Source: Deltaproteobacteria bacterium (GTDB lineage Bacteria > Myxococcota_C > UBA6777). From it: a DNA stretch of 64,000 nt. The position numbers were made by a program, and so were the translations under genes. The DNA is taken from assembly GCA_006226375.1 (NCBI GenBank), contig SBHC01000010.1, forward strand, positions 548,492-612,491. Reading direction: 5' to 3'. Shown one piece after another: positions 53,761 to 62,347 of the stretch; positions within the stretch are counted from its first letter, which is position 1; the number at the start of each line of letters is the position of its first letter. The notes beneath the pieces were generated by a model that saw only the letters and a program-made list of their open reading frames with translations, did no database searches and was not told the origin of the DNA.

Positions 53761-54450
53761 TTACTCCACCAAGAGGAGGATGGGGACCATCTTTCTCGGC
53801 TCGGGTTGAATGTTCTCATCGGGTGCTGTGTTCCTTTGACGCTTCAGCTGCAGCCGCTGAAGTAAGTCTCTGTCGTAGGTCATCAGCGCCTCGCCATGGT
53901 AAAACCGGGCCCTTCCTCCATACACCATCCCCACAGTGATTGAGGCGATCATTCCACCCAAAAAGACCACAGCCCCGGTTCCCACCAACACAAGCATTCC
54001 TGTGGAGTTTTCCGAAGGGTTGGGGAGAAACAGGCCACCGACCATCAACGCAGTACCGGCGACAAACGAGGCAGGAATACCAATCCCCATGGCCATGCCA
54101 GTTTTCTTCATATTCGCCCGAAGTTTGTGGATCGACTGGGCTGTTTTGGATTGGGGAAGAACGGCAGGCAACAGATCCTCAGCCCGGTAGATGGTCTGGC
54201 CATCTCCAAGCTCCAGCGCATACCAGTTTCGAGCAAGTCGAGTCTCTGCGACAGAGTATCCCATGGTCCGGACATAGCGAACACGAAGCTCCCGATAGGC
54301 TCGCATCCGCTTGGCGAAAGGTGCCTTTGGGGGCGGAACGCGAAGTATCGCTCTTGGGTAAAAGCCACAGCCCGAGCCGAACGGCAACACCAAGACCAAT
54401 GAGAACAAGAAACACCAGGAAAGCAGCCGGGAACCCAGAATTCCACGCAT
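53761..54450 (-). CDS. Lipoprotein with two transmembrane segments, unknown function
   Basis: 229 residues starting at an ATG nine bases after GAGG. The signal ends in FGSGC, a lipobox. Two hydrophobic segments occur later (AMGIGIPASFVAGTALMVGG and MLVLVGTGAVVFLGGMIAS), so the protein is lipidated at the N-terminus and probably loops through a membrane. No motif that I recognise. It converges on the solute-binding-protein gene, 21 bases apart. Confidence 0.68.
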   Translation of the reverse strand: MRGILGSRLLSWCFLFSLVLVLPFGSGCGFYPRAILRVPPPKAPFAKRMRAYRELRVRYVRTMGYSVAETRLARNWYALELGDGQTIYRAEDLLPAVLPQSKTAQSIHKLRANMKKTGMAMGIGIPASFVAGTALMVGGLFLPNPSENSTGMLVLVGTGAVVFLGGMIASITVGMVYGGRARFYHGEALMTYDRDLLQRLQLKRQRNTAPDENIQPEPRKMVPILLLVE

Positions 54451-54577
54451 CGCAATCACCTCTTGGAGACAAAGCCATATTTTTCTTAATTCTAACATCG
54501 ACAAAAGGAATGCTTTTGCACATTGACGGTTCAAAAAGGAAAAAGCAAGGAGAGTCTCTGCAGAGAAAAGGCGAGGA

Positions 54578-56785
54578 CTAGCGGAAGATCACAGTGATTT
54601 CTTTGCGGTTGCGGAGAGGAACGCCAGCGGGGGGACGTTGGTAGCGAACATAACCTCGACCGCTTGTACCCAACGTTTTGAGCTTCAGGCCCAATCGCTG
54701 GGCTTTGTGATGAGCCTTGCTCCACTCCAAGCCCAAGAAGCTAGGCGTTTGGGGGCGACCTGGTTTTGCTGGCCTGACCGCGGGCTTTTTGGAAGCATCT
54801 TTGGAAGCTCCCGCTTGTTTTTTGGGATCGGCGTTGAGCTTGGGCGCCACGGGAGGCTGTGCAAACTGACGGATATCGACAGGTTCGCCTGTGGATGGGA
54901 TATCGCCGAGGTACTGGAGAGAGGACACCGCGATCTGTTTCCAGGCCGGAGCCGCGACAGTACCACCGTACTTGGACTTTTTGGGCTCATCGATCACAAC
55001 AAGAATCGCAAGTTTGGGTTTGTCTGCGGGAACAAAGCCCACAAACGAGCCGATCCGGCCTTTCCCATAACCGCGTCGCCCCTTCGCGGGCTTTTGCGCC
55101 GTTCCAGTTTTACCAGCCGAAGTCATTCCATCGATCGCTGCGTTGGTTCCGGTACCTTTTGTCACAACGGCGGCCATCATGTTCCGAGTCTCCCGGGCAG
55201 CACGCTCCGAAAGCACCCGACGCACCACACGGTTGGGGAAGGTCTTGATGGTCTGGCCGTCAGCGTTGGTGACAGCCTTGTACAAACGTGGTTGCATCAA
55301 CAAACCGCCGTTTGCGATGGCGCTAATGGCCGTAATCAGCTGCAACGGCGTGACCGCCACACCTTGTCCGAACGCGATGTTCGCCAGGGAGATTTTCGCC
55401 CACCGCTTGTAATGATGGAAGATGCCCTTGGACTCTCCAGGCAGACCAATGTTAGTGCGCTGGCCCAGTCCAAAGTTACGGAAGTACTCGTACAGACGCT
55501 TCTTTCCGATACGAAAGGCTAGCTTGGCTGTACAAATGTTGCTGGAATACTGCAGGACTTCCTGTGGAGTGAGCGGATACTTTTTGGGGTGATCGTCCCG
55601 GATGGTGTAGCGACCGATTCGCATTCGGCCGTTCTCACAGTCCATCCGCTCCTTCAACCGAACCACGCGAAGGTCGCGAGAGATAGCGAGGGTTAAGGCC
55701 TTCAGTGTAGAGCCTGGCTCGTACGGAGCCGTCACAGCCCAGTTGCTTCGAACGCTGGGCTTGGTCTTGTGAAACTTGTTGGGATCAAACGTGGGGTAAA
55801 CAGCAAGCCCCAACACGTCACCGTTGTTCGGGTTCATCACGATGGCAATGCCGCGTTTGGCCTCAAACTTGGTCACAGCTTTGGCCAACTCCCGCTCGGT
55901 GTGGAATTGGATGGTCTTGTCGAGGGTCAGCAACAAGTTGGCACCTGGACTACCCCGTCGCGACATCATCTTGGGGTTGATCAGGATGTGACGTCCCTTG
56001 GTGTCATGTTGCAGCCGGAGCACCTGAGGCTTACCACGCAACAGACGGTCAAACGTTCGCTCCACACCGGCCAATCCTCGACCGTCGATGTCGGTGTGAC
56101 CCAAAATGTGAGAAGCCAAGGCGTGGTTAGGATAAAACCGTCGGGGCTCCTGACTGGGTCGTAGGGCAAAGCTAATCCCCAGCTGCTTCACCGCTTGCAT
56201 CTCTTGGGGAGAGATATGACGTTTCAGCCAAGCAAAGAACGAGTCCTGCTCCAACACACGCTGAACGCTAGACAAAGGCTTCTTCAGAATCACAGAGAGC
56301 CGACGCACCAGCTTCCGCCGCTTGCGCCTAGTCATTTTGTGACGACGCCGGAACTGCCGGGGGTTGATGCCAAGGGAGTCGACATCCACGCTGAGAGCCA
56401 ACGGCGCCATGTTTCGGTCAAAAACCGTCCCACGCCGAGCCGAAAGTCGCAACGTGGCGACCTGGCTGGCCTGGATCATTTTGCGAAACTTTTCGCTCCG
56501 CTGCACCTGCAAGTCATACGCCCTGTACGCCAAGCCAGAGAACGCCAGACATAGCACCACCGTGACAATAAACAGTCGCCCAAAGAAGGACTGATGCTGC
56601 TTCTCGACAGGATCTTCGGCGGCAGACTTCCGCGATGGGCTGGCATTTCGCGCGGCAGCACCGGAGCGAGCAGCGCGACGTTTGGCCGGCGCTCGATGGG
56701 GTGCAGACGAATGACGCGTTTGGGGTGTGCGTTTCGGAGGACGGGGCGGTGTGGACTGTGCTGTTGGAGTGTGTTGTGGTCTCAT
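54578..56785 (-). CDS. ftsI: FtsI/PBP3-type peptidoglycan transpeptidase with PASTA domain
   Basis: 735 residues. A Pro/Arg/Ala-rich cytoplasmic leader, one transmembrane helix (~residues 70-92), a dimerisation module and a transpeptidase domain with STLK (Ser359), SSN and KTGTAQ (~558). A single PASTA-like segment ends the protein (FLGLEWSKAHHKAQRLGL). It crosslinks septal peptidoglycan. ftsL lies 96 bases upstream, then rsmH, the standard dcw order; murE does not follow. The long basic leader is unusual. Confidence 0.92.
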   Translation of the reverse strand: MRPQHTPTAQSTPPRPPKRTPQTRHSSAPHRAPAKRRAARSGAAARNASPSRKSAAEDPVEKQHQSFFGRLFIVTVVLCLAFSGLAYRAYDLQVQRSEKFRKMIQASQVATLRLSARRGTVFDRNMAPLALSVDVDSLGINPRQFRRRHKMTRRKRRKLVRRLSVILKKPLSSVQRVLEQDSFFAWLKRHISPQEMQAVKQLGISFALRPSQEPRRFYPNHALASHILGHTDIDGRGLAGVERTFDRLLRGKPQVLRLQHDTKGRHILINPKMMSRRGSPGANLLLTLDKTIQFHTERELAKAVTKFEAKRGIAIVMNPNNGDVLGLAVYPTFDPNKFHKTKPSVRSNWAVTAPYEPGSTLKALTLAISRDLRVVRLKERMDCENGRMRIGRYTIRDDHPKKYPLTPQEVLQYSSNICTAKLAFRIGKKRLYEYFRNFGLGQRTNIGLPGESKGIFHHYKRWAKISLANIAFGQGVAVTPLQLITAISAIANGGLLMQPRLYKAVTNADGQTIKTFPNRVVRRVLSERAARETRNMMAAVVTKGTGTNAAIDGMTSAGKTGTAQKPAKGRRGYGKGRIGSFVGFVPADKPKLAILVVIDEPKKSKYGGTVAAPAWKQIAVSSLQYLGDIPSTGEPVDIRQFAQPPVAPKLNADPKKQAGASKDASKKPAVRPAKPGRPQTPSFLGLEWSKAHHKAQRLGLKLKTLGTSGRGYVRYQRPPAGVPLRNRKEITVIFR

Positions 56786-56881
56786 ATCACCGGATGCTGG
56801 GATTGAGGCTGGCGCAGCTTTGGTTCAGAGAACACAGGGAATGATCTGCAGCATCAGCCCCCTACGCTCTCTCCCCTCTCA

Positions 56882-57391
56882 CTATCGACGCAGCGTGTCC
56901 GAAGAACGGGTTCGCGAACGAGCCCTGGCAAGAGCAACTCCAGGCTTGCTGGTGTTTCGAAGAGCCTGACTGACCTGATGTTCCGACACCACCTGCGAAG
57001 CTTGCGGACGCTGCATCCCCAACTCTTGACGAGCGATGCGGTGCAATCGCTGAAGGTCTTTCAGCTTGGCGATGGACAGATCCAACTTCACGTACGACGC
57101 CTTGAGTTGCTTGTTCTCATTCATCAGCCGGCTGTACACAAAGCCCAGCTGCGTGGCCTGGGATTGGGACCAGATGTGATACAGCGCCGCGCTGACGATC
57201 ACGAACAAACATCCGAAAGTAACGGTGCGGAAGATCATCAAGCCCCACCATGTTGTAGGCACGGCCACGAAGCTATCCTGAACGGTAGCCTCTTCGTTGT
57301 ACGACCTCTCCGAGCGGCGGTCGACAACGCCCTGAATCGAAGGGTGGCTCCAAAACTGCTCATCGTGGGAGGGGTTCGTTTTGTGTTTCAT
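56882..57391 (-). CDS. ftsL: FtsL-like cell-division protein
   Basis: 169 residues if started at the Met at 57391; a TTG at 57439 with AGAGGG upstream or an ATG at 57421 are alternatives. A transmembrane helix (RTVTFGCLFVIVSAALYHIW) is followed by a coiled coil (YSRLMNENKQLKASYVKLDLSIAKLKD) and the FtsL-typical LxRIARQELGM. It should recruit FtsB/FtsQ and FtsWI at the septum. The family is weakly conserved, so the assignment depends on position between rsmH and ftsI plus topology. Confidence 0.82.
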   Translation of the reverse strand: MKHKTNPSHDEQFWSHPSIQGVVDRRSERSYNEEATVQDSFVAVPTTWWGLMIFRTVTFGCLFVIVSAALYHIWSQSQATQLGFVYSRLMNENKQLKASYVKLDLSIAKLKDLQRLHRIARQELGMQRPQASQVVSEHQVSQALRNTSKPGVALARARSRTRSSDTLRR

Positions 57392-57488
57392 TGTGGGCTT
57401 TCTCGTTGTGGATAACAGCATCCGTGTGGGCTGTATCAAGTTTCCCTCTATTCGAACACGTCGAGTGGAGCGACGGTTCGATGTAACT

Positions 57489-58463
57489 TTATGCTGACTC
57501 GTTGACGGCTTCGGCGACCCGAAGCTTGGAGCTGCGTGAGCGACTGTTGACTTCGACCTCCTCGTCGGACGGTCGAATCGGTTTGCTGGTCAAGATCTTG
57601 AGCTGTGGCACAAAACCACACACACACATCGGAAAGTCGGAGGGGCATGTGCATCCGTCGGTGAACCGACGAAACGCTTGCTTGACCCGACGATCTTCGA
57701 GCGAATGGAACGAGATAACCGCGATCCGTCCGCCCGGTGTGAGCCACTCGGGAAAGTGCGTCAAGAACGTCTCCAAGTGATCGAACTCGCGATTGACCGC
57801 GATGCGCAGAGCCTGAAACACCAACGTCGCGGGGTCGATCCCAGGTCGTTTGCGCTTGGGCTTGTACAAGGCTTGGTGCAAACAATCGCGCAGCTCTCCG
57901 GTTCTCTCGAAGGGTCGAACCTTGCGTTGCTCGATGATGGCACGGGCAGCCCGCTTCGCTTGCGGCTCTTCGCCCCATTCGCGGAAGGCTTTGACCAGGT
58001 CTCGCTCCGACCATTGATTGACAATGTCTGCCGCGGTGGGCTGTGCAGCAGAGTCGGATTGAAAACGCATGTCCAAAGGACCATCGTGAAGAAAGCTGAA
58101 GCCCCGCTCGGCTTCGTCCAGTTGGTGACTGTTGACGCCCAAATCGAGCAGGATACCGTCGACCTTGTCGGACCAACCCACAGCAGCGAGATGCTCTGGA
58201 ATATCCGCGTAGCTTCCTTGCCGTAAGATCACACGCTCCCCAAACCGCTCCAAGGTTTGCGTTGCTCGTTCGATCGATTCCCGATCGCGATCGATACCCA
58301 AGACCCGAGTTTGGGGAAAACGTTCGAGCAACATGGCGGTGTGGCCTCCGCCCCCGACAGTGCCGTCGATGAAGGTTGTCCCTCCTTCGCGGTGCCATCC
58401 GTCGATTGTTTCGTCTGGTAGTACAGGGAGATGCCACGCTTTATCTCCAGTTGTTTGACTCAT
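57489..58463 (-). CDS. rsmH: 16S rRNA (cytosine(1402)-N4)-methyltransferase
   Basis: 324 residues. HLPVLPDETI, the SAM-binding DGTVGGGGHTAMLL, DRDRESIERA, GILLDLGVNSHQLDEAERGFSF and PLDMRF all match RsmH/MraW. It methylates N4 of C1402 in 16S rRNA. The frame is open upstream to 58550, but the ATG at 58463 begins just before the homology. No mraZ lies upstream; the next sequence is a GATC-rich palindromic region. Confidence 0.95.
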   Translation of the reverse strand: MSQTTGDKAWHLPVLPDETIDGWHREGGTTFIDGTVGGGGHTAMLLERFPQTRVLGIDRDRESIERATQTLERFGERVILRQGSYADIPEHLAAVGWSDKVDGILLDLGVNSHQLDEAERGFSFLHDGPLDMRFQSDSAAQPTAADIVNQWSERDLVKAFREWGEEPQAKRAARAIIEQRKVRPFERTGELRDCLHQALYKPKRKRPGIDPATLVFQALRIAVNREFDHLETFLTHFPEWLTPGGRIAVISFHSLEDRRVKQAFRRFTDGCTCPSDFPMCVCGFVPQLKILTSKPIRPSDEEVEVNSRSRSSKLRVAEAVNESA

Positions 58464-58894
58464 CGTTTTGCCCCGGTGTGCGATAAATCTACCGCATAGG
58501 ATCTCATAAACGATCCATTCAATACCAATCAACTTTTCCGCAATCTTCAAGATTTACCTACTGCATAAGGTAAGCTGAACAAAAATCCACCACCACATTG
58601 AGTGGGCTGCTTCTTTGTTCAGTCATCCAAGATCTGAAGACAACAGGAAAAAACATACCTAGCTCGATCGCATGATCGCACCCAAATGTCAGATCTCACA
58701 TGCGATCTTGTCGATCGCTACGATCGCCAAGATCGTACAGAGTGAACACCCTTCGCCCACAACGCAAGGATTTTGTTCCCTCCCCCAAAGCAAATCAGAA
58801 CACCCGAAGTGCAAAAACCTTGGGAAAGATCAGAATGGTTCAAGGGAATGCAAGGAGAAGAATCAAAGGAGAAGAAGGGGACCTTGGGAGTTGT
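58464..58894. other. Region upstream of rsmH with a GATC-dense palindrome and no gene
   Basis: 431 bases. Frames here are short or of improbable composition. About eight GATC sites fall within ~110 bases (58631-58735), most within the palindrome. It may contain the dcw promoter; no DnaA-box array was seen. Confidence 0.55.
58703..58735. promoter_or_regulatory. 33-bp near-perfect palindrome rich in GATC
   Basis: CGATCTTG (58703-58710) pairs with CAAGATCG (58728-58735) and CGATCG (58712-58717) with CGATCG (58721-58726) around a CTA centre, with one mismatch per side. It contains four GATC sequences. It lies about 240 bases upstream of rsmH and could be an operator or methylation-sensitive site. 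Confidence 0.55.
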
Positions 58895-59203
58895 TTAGAT
58901 GGAGAGGGGAGCGATGGAGGATGACGTTGGAGGCAGAACATCGGCCGACTGAAGCTGTGGCTCGCAGCCTTTCGGATGACTGGGAAGATGAGGCTTGTCG
59001 CTTTTCGGAGCCTTTGTAGAGGTGGGAAGAGGCCGAGCCCACCGTTGGGGAGAGAGTGTCTTGGAAGGAACAGAACGAACCACCGGAGGAGTCGTGACCT
59101 TGGCCATCGTAGGCGACGGTTTCTTCCATGGCTGCTGGAGAATCGCCCAGCTTAAGGCCAGGGCAAACAAGATAAACTTTAGATTGTTCCAAAAGTCGCG
59201 CAT
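58895..59203 (-). CDS. Small single-span membrane protein
   Basis: 102 residues if started at the ATG at 59203. One hydrophobic helix near the start (NNLKFILFALALSWAILQQPW), then a Pro/Ser/Lys-rich tail. No homology is apparent. The composition fits a real small membrane protein better than chance, but there is no strong ribosome site (GACGGGAA upstream). It could belong to the dcw transcription unit, though it is separated from rsmH by 431 bases. Confidence 0.4.
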   Translation of the reverse strand: MRDFWNNLKFILFALALSWAILQQPWKKPSPTMAKVTTPPVVRSVPSKTLSPQRWARPLPTSTKAPKSDKPHLPSHPKGCEPQLQSADVLPPTSSSIAPLSI

Positions 59204-59467
59204 GGTCGTTCCCGTCATGGTGTTGGCTTGTGTCGGCTCTTTGCTGCCAGTCTGCTCTCCTTTAAGGTAACGCGGGTGGAACCCTTAAAGATTTCTGAAA
59301 CTCCAAAAAAGATGGGGTTTGAGAAAAAATGAAAAAAACATTGAACCGAAAAAGAGGCGTCGCGTATTACCCCACAACGAACGAAACCAACTTTGAAACC
59401 ACAAAGGTTACAACCTTCACAAAGTTACACAACACATCTCACTTTCTTCGCAATAAGGTACAAACTC

Positions 59468-59647
59468 ATGACACGCTGCAACATGCCACAAGCTCTTCCG
59501 ATGCTTCCCGCATACGATTCGATGCAGCAGTCTCTCCTGTTTGGCCAAGCTTCCAACCAGGCTCAAGAGCTGGCCCTGCTGACTCAACCCCAGCACAGCT
59601 TTGAGCTGGCCTTCCTGCAGTTTTTCCAGGTTCCTGACGTCAACTGA
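59468..59647 (+). CDS. Possible 59-residue small protein upstream of the tRNA cluster
   Basis: AAGG lies nine bases before the ATG and a good intrinsic terminator begins 26 bases after the stop, which together suggest a small independent gene. The protein is Leu/Gln/Ala-rich, with no recognised motif and no signal peptide. It might instead be the transcribed part of a small RNA. Confidence 0.4.
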   Translation: MTRCNMPQALPMLPAYDSMQQSLLFGQASNQAQELALLTQPQHSFELAFLQFFQVPDVN

Positions 59648-59673
59648 AGTCGCCTCACAAGCCGAACTTCAAG

Positions 59674-59709
59674 AAGCCGTCAGGGACCGAAACTCCCGAC
59701 GGCTTTTTT
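59674..59709 (+). terminator. Intrinsic terminator before tRNA-Phe
   Basis: AAGCCGTC and GGGA pair with TCCC and GACGGCTT around a short loop (an A bulge on one side), then six T. It ends the unit of the small upstream ORF; the tRNA-Phe gene begins six bases later. Confidence 0.85.
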
Positions 59710-59714
59710 GGTTT

Positions 59715-59786
59715 GGCTTGATAGCTCAATCGGTAGAGCACTGGACTGAAAATTCAGTTGCCCAGGTTCGATTCCTGGTCAAGCCA
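59715..59786 (+). tRNA. tRNA-Phe (GAA)
   Basis: 72 bases to the discriminator. GGCTTGA pairs with TCAAGCC in the acceptor; D arm GCTC...GAGC, anticodon GAA in CTGAAAA, T loop GGTTCGATTCC. CCA is not encoded. Confidence 0.93.
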
Positions 59787-59870
59787 CTGCGCTGGCAAAC
59801 GATCTCCCTTTTCATAACACTCAATCCATAGCTTCAACTTTGTAGCTATACCCAAGCGAACACGATACCT

Positions 59871-59941
59871 ACGCGCGTCGTTCAACGGCAGGACGTCTGA
59901 CTTTGACTCAGAAGATGGAGGTTCGAATCCTTCCGCGCGTA
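59871..59941 (+). tRNA. tRNA-Gln (TTG)
   Basis: ACGCGCG pairs with CGCGCGT; D stem GTTC/GGAC; anticodon stem TCTGA/TCAGA with TTG; T arm around GGTTCGAATCC. CCA is not encoded. The acceptor is unusually GC-rich. Confidence 0.88.
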
Positions 59942-59974
59942 CGGCTCACAGGACCCTTGCGTTTTGTGGGTGAT

Positions 59975-60057
59975 GCTGGAGTGGCCAAACGGGTAAAGGC
60001 ACCTGGCTTAGAACCAGGCGTTTCACGACATTGTGGGTTCGACTCCCACCTCCAGTA
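59975..60057 (+). tRNA. tRNA-Leu (TAG)
   Basis: 83 bases with the long variable arm of class II tRNAs. GCTGGAG pairs with CTCCAGT (first pair G-T); anticodon stem CCTGG/CCAGG flanks TAG; T loop GGTTCGACTCC. CCA is not encoded. Confidence 0.9.
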
Positions 60058-60075
60058 CTTCCGGCCCTTTGGTCA

Positions 60076-60112
60076 AGGAGAGAGCCACTTGCTTCGGTGA
60101 GTGGCCTCTCCT
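60076..60112. other. Stable hairpin between tRNA-Leu and the first initiator tRNA
   Basis: AGGAGAG and GCCACT pair with AGTGGC and CTCTCCT (13 bp, one bulged A) around a ten-base loop. No T tract follows, so it may be an RNA-processing signal or Rho-independent pausing site. Confidence 0.55.
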
Positions 60113-60137
60113 GGCCAGGTCTAGTCGACACAATTCT

Positions 60138-60210
60138 TGCGGGATAGAGCAGGTGGTAGCTCGTCAGGCTCATAACCTGAAGGCCGAGGGTTCGACTCCC
60201 TCTCCCGCGA
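60138..60210 (+). tRNA. Initiator tRNA-Met (CAT), copy 1
   Basis: D arm AGAGCAGGTGGTAGCTCG and the CAT anticodon are initiator-type. The anticodon stem is TCAGG/CCTGA, so the usual three G:C pairs read A:U, G:C, G:C. T stem GAGGG/CCCTC. Position 1:72 is T/G. CCA is not encoded. Confidence 0.85.
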
Positions 60211-60259
60211 CTCTTCTCACTCTCGGACTTACCAACATCGGTTAAGTCCAAACCATTCT

Positions 60260-60332
60260 TGCGGGATAGAGCAGGTGGTAGCTCGTCAGGCTCATAACCT
60301 GAAGGCCGAAGGTTCGAGTCCTTCTCCCGCAA
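60260..60332 (+). tRNA. Initiator tRNA-Met (CAT), copy 2
   Basis: Same as copy 1 except for a compensated T-stem change (GAAGG/CCTTC), one loop-flank base and position 72 (A). Tandem duplication with diverged flanks. Confidence 0.85.
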
Positions 60333-60356
60333 CTCTCTCTTCTCCACACAAAAGAC

Positions 60357-60382
60357 CTCTCACCTTATCCAGAAGGTGAGAG
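60357..60382. terminator. Hairpin between the tRNA cluster and the next gene
   Basis: CTCTCACCTT pairs perfectly with AAGGTGAGAG (10 bp) around ATCCAG. On the minus strand it is followed by TCTTTTGTG. It probably terminates the minus-strand gene, perhaps both sides. Confidence 0.6.
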
Positions 60383-60424
60383 CAGAGAGCATCCACAACA
60401 CCCAAACATGAAACAGAGTGGGGT

Positions 60425-61495
60425 CTATGTTTGGCATGTTACCGTGAACTCTGCATAGGTATTGGGCCAATGTTCTGGGATTGGAACCTTATGAAGGTCT
60501 GTCTTTAATCGATTGGATAATTCTTGAAAAAGTCTAGCCTCAGGCTCTTCCACCTCATACCTCTGCTCAATGTCGATGGAGCTATAGAGAAGAACAGAAT
60601 GATGCTCATAACATTGCACCAAGATGCTGCTTTGTGAATGCTTCCAAGCCAACAGGTACGTTACCTGAAAGTCCCTCTCTCTCTCTTTCTCGACGCTCTG
60701 ACTTCCAGGAGAAATATCTAGGAGATCGAACAGCTTACTGGTGCCTGTTGTGCGATATTGCTCTAACAGCAAGGTCAGCGTCCAAAACGCAGGCTCTCCA
60801 GGAAGAAGCACTGGCTGATAGCCCATAGCCTCCAACACTTCATGGAGTTGATTCACGTTCTCATCCGAAGAAAGTAACGGACGTTCCATAATCCAAGCGT
60901 GAACCAAATATTCAAAGTATTGATTGGAATACCAAGGAAGATTTTCAGTCCAGCGCTCAACAATTGTTCTTGAAATAGAATCCAAACTGGTTGATGCAAA
61001 GAACAAACCACCAGTCATACTGGTAGGAGAAGGAAGAACGCTGGGAGTTAAAGGAAAAAACTTCCAATCCCCGTACGTCCAAGGTTTCGCATCTTCAGGA
61101 AACACATCAAACAAACCATACGACGTGCCGGAGATGTATTGCTCTAACCAATCTCCACGAGGACCTTTAAAGAACAGTCCACTGAAATACTCCAGGTTGT
61201 AAGAAAACACATCAAGCTTTGTCCAGGTGGGGGTAAGTTCCACACGAGGATACAAGTCTAAGCTAATTGCTGTGGCTCCAACCAAGTCACCGGTTTGGTA
61301 GATCGTATCCAACACAAAACGTACATCATGGAACTGGGGAATTCCTATCGTCACAAACGTACAATCCGTATGTTTCACCGTAGCAAAGCCGGATACAAGC
61401 TCGTTGTTCTGCAATTCTGAATGGAGAAACGCGATGTCACCAGGTGAGAAAGAGATGTTCTCTGCGCTGTTGTAAAAGCAAAATCTCACTCGCAT
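60425..61495 (-). CDS. Orphan protein of unknown function next to the tRNA cluster
   Basis: 356 residues, rich in Leu, Phe, Ser, Glu and aromatic residues, with no signal peptide or transmembrane segment. No motif that I recognise; the protein seems globular and cytosolic, a mix of strands and helices. Its DNA looks lower in GC than most neighbours, and it sits directly beside tRNA genes, which fits acquisition by transfer. Start at the ATG at 61495, no clear ribosome site. Confidence 0.65.
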   Translation of the reverse strand: MRVRFCFYNSAENISFSPGDIAFLHSELQNNELVSGFATVKHTDCTFVTIGIPQFHDVRFVLDTIYQTGDLVGATAISLDLYPRVELTPTWTKLDVFSYNLEYFSGLFFKGPRGDWLEQYISGTSYGLFDVFPEDAKPWTYGDWKFFPLTPSVLPSPTSMTGGLFFASTSLDSISRTIVERWTENLPWYSNQYFEYLVHAWIMERPLLSSDENVNQLHEVLEAMGYQPVLLPGEPAFWTLTLLLEQYRTTGTSKLFDLLDISPGSQSVEKERERDFQVTYLLAWKHSQSSILVQCYEHHSVLLYSSIDIEQRYEVEEPEARLFQELSNRLKTDLHKVPIPEHWPNTYAEFTVTCQT

Positions 61496-61693
61496 GTTCT
61501 ACACACCTCTTGCATAAAAAAACTGAAACTGTGAGCACTCATGTTGATCGGCTTCTTTGCTTCCTCGTCCCTTGTAGAAATGCAGCACTGTTTGTTTGCA
61601 ACCAGGAATAATATAGAAGCGTTGAGGTTTCCTACCTGAAAAGGGTACAGGGACAATCTGCGTGGGTGCAGACACTTAAAAAGGACGAGACCA

Positions 61694-62347
61694 ATGAAAT
61701 CCTGGTTCAAAACGTTTGCTGTCAGCTTGTGTGTGTTGGGTGTTGCAACCATGACAACACATTGCAAGAAAACCAACTCCAAAACCCCCAAGACCGACAA
61801 GCGGACCCAGCCGCGAACCGTCGCAAACAAAAAGCAGACACCTGCCGTGAAGCCACGCGCAGCCGCAGGAAAGAGCAAGTCGCTTTACAGCTTTACCGTC
61901 AAAGACATTGATGGCAAGGATGTGAAGCTTTCGACGTTTAAGGGCAAGGTCGCGCTCGTGGTAAACACAGCAAGCCAGTGCGGCTACACCCCACAGTACG
62001 GCGGTTTGCAAAAGTTGTACACCAAGTACAAGGACAAAGGTCTTGTGGTGTTGGGCTTTCCAGCCAACAACTTTGGAGGCCAGGAGCCTGGTAGCGAGAA
62101 GCAAATCAAGGCGTTCTGCACCTCCAAGTTTCATGTGACCTTCCCGATGTTTTCAAAGATCTCAGTTCTTGGGAAAGACATCCATCCGTTGTACAAGTAC
62201 CTGATCACCAAAACCGGCGGCGCAGATGTGTCTTGGAACTTCAACAAATTCTTGGTCAATCGCAAAGGCGAGGTGGTGGCACGCTTTGAATCGTCCGACA
62301 CTCCGATGGGCGACAAGATCACCAAAGCTGTCCAAAAGAACCTTTAG
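61694..62347 (+). CDS. Exported glutathione peroxidase-family protein (thiol peroxidase)
   Basis: 217 residues; AAGGA upstream of the ATG. An N-terminal hydrophobic segment (~8-20) ends in THCKK; Cys24 is a possible lipid site but the lipobox is atypical. After a Lys/Thr linker the GPx fold contains NTASQCGYTPQY with Cys96, the tetrad Gln130 (FPANNFGGQEP) and Trp181-Asn182 (WNFNKFLV), and Cys142 as the likely resolving cysteine. It reduces peroxides, probably with thioredoxin. Non-selenocysteine type. Confidence 0.88.
   Translation: MKSWFKTFAVSLCVLGVATMTTHCKKTNSKTPKTDKRTQPRTVANKKQTPAVKPRAAAGKSKSLYSFTVKDIDGKDVKLSTFKGKVALVVNTASQCGYTPQYGGLQKLYTKYKDKGLVVLGFPANNFGGQEPGSEKQIKAFCTSKFHVTFPMFSKISVLGKDIHPLYKYLITKTGGADVSWNFNKFLVNRKGEVVARFESSDTPMGDKITKAVQKNL

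Noticed and set aside
58620-58740. GATC cluster as a replication origin
   Set aside because: No DnaA boxes, AT-rich unwinding region or dnaA/dnaN neighbours were seen.
58672-59019. 115-residue plus-strand frame upstream of the tRNA cluster
   Set aside because: It crosses the GATC palindrome, has improbable composition and no ribosome site.
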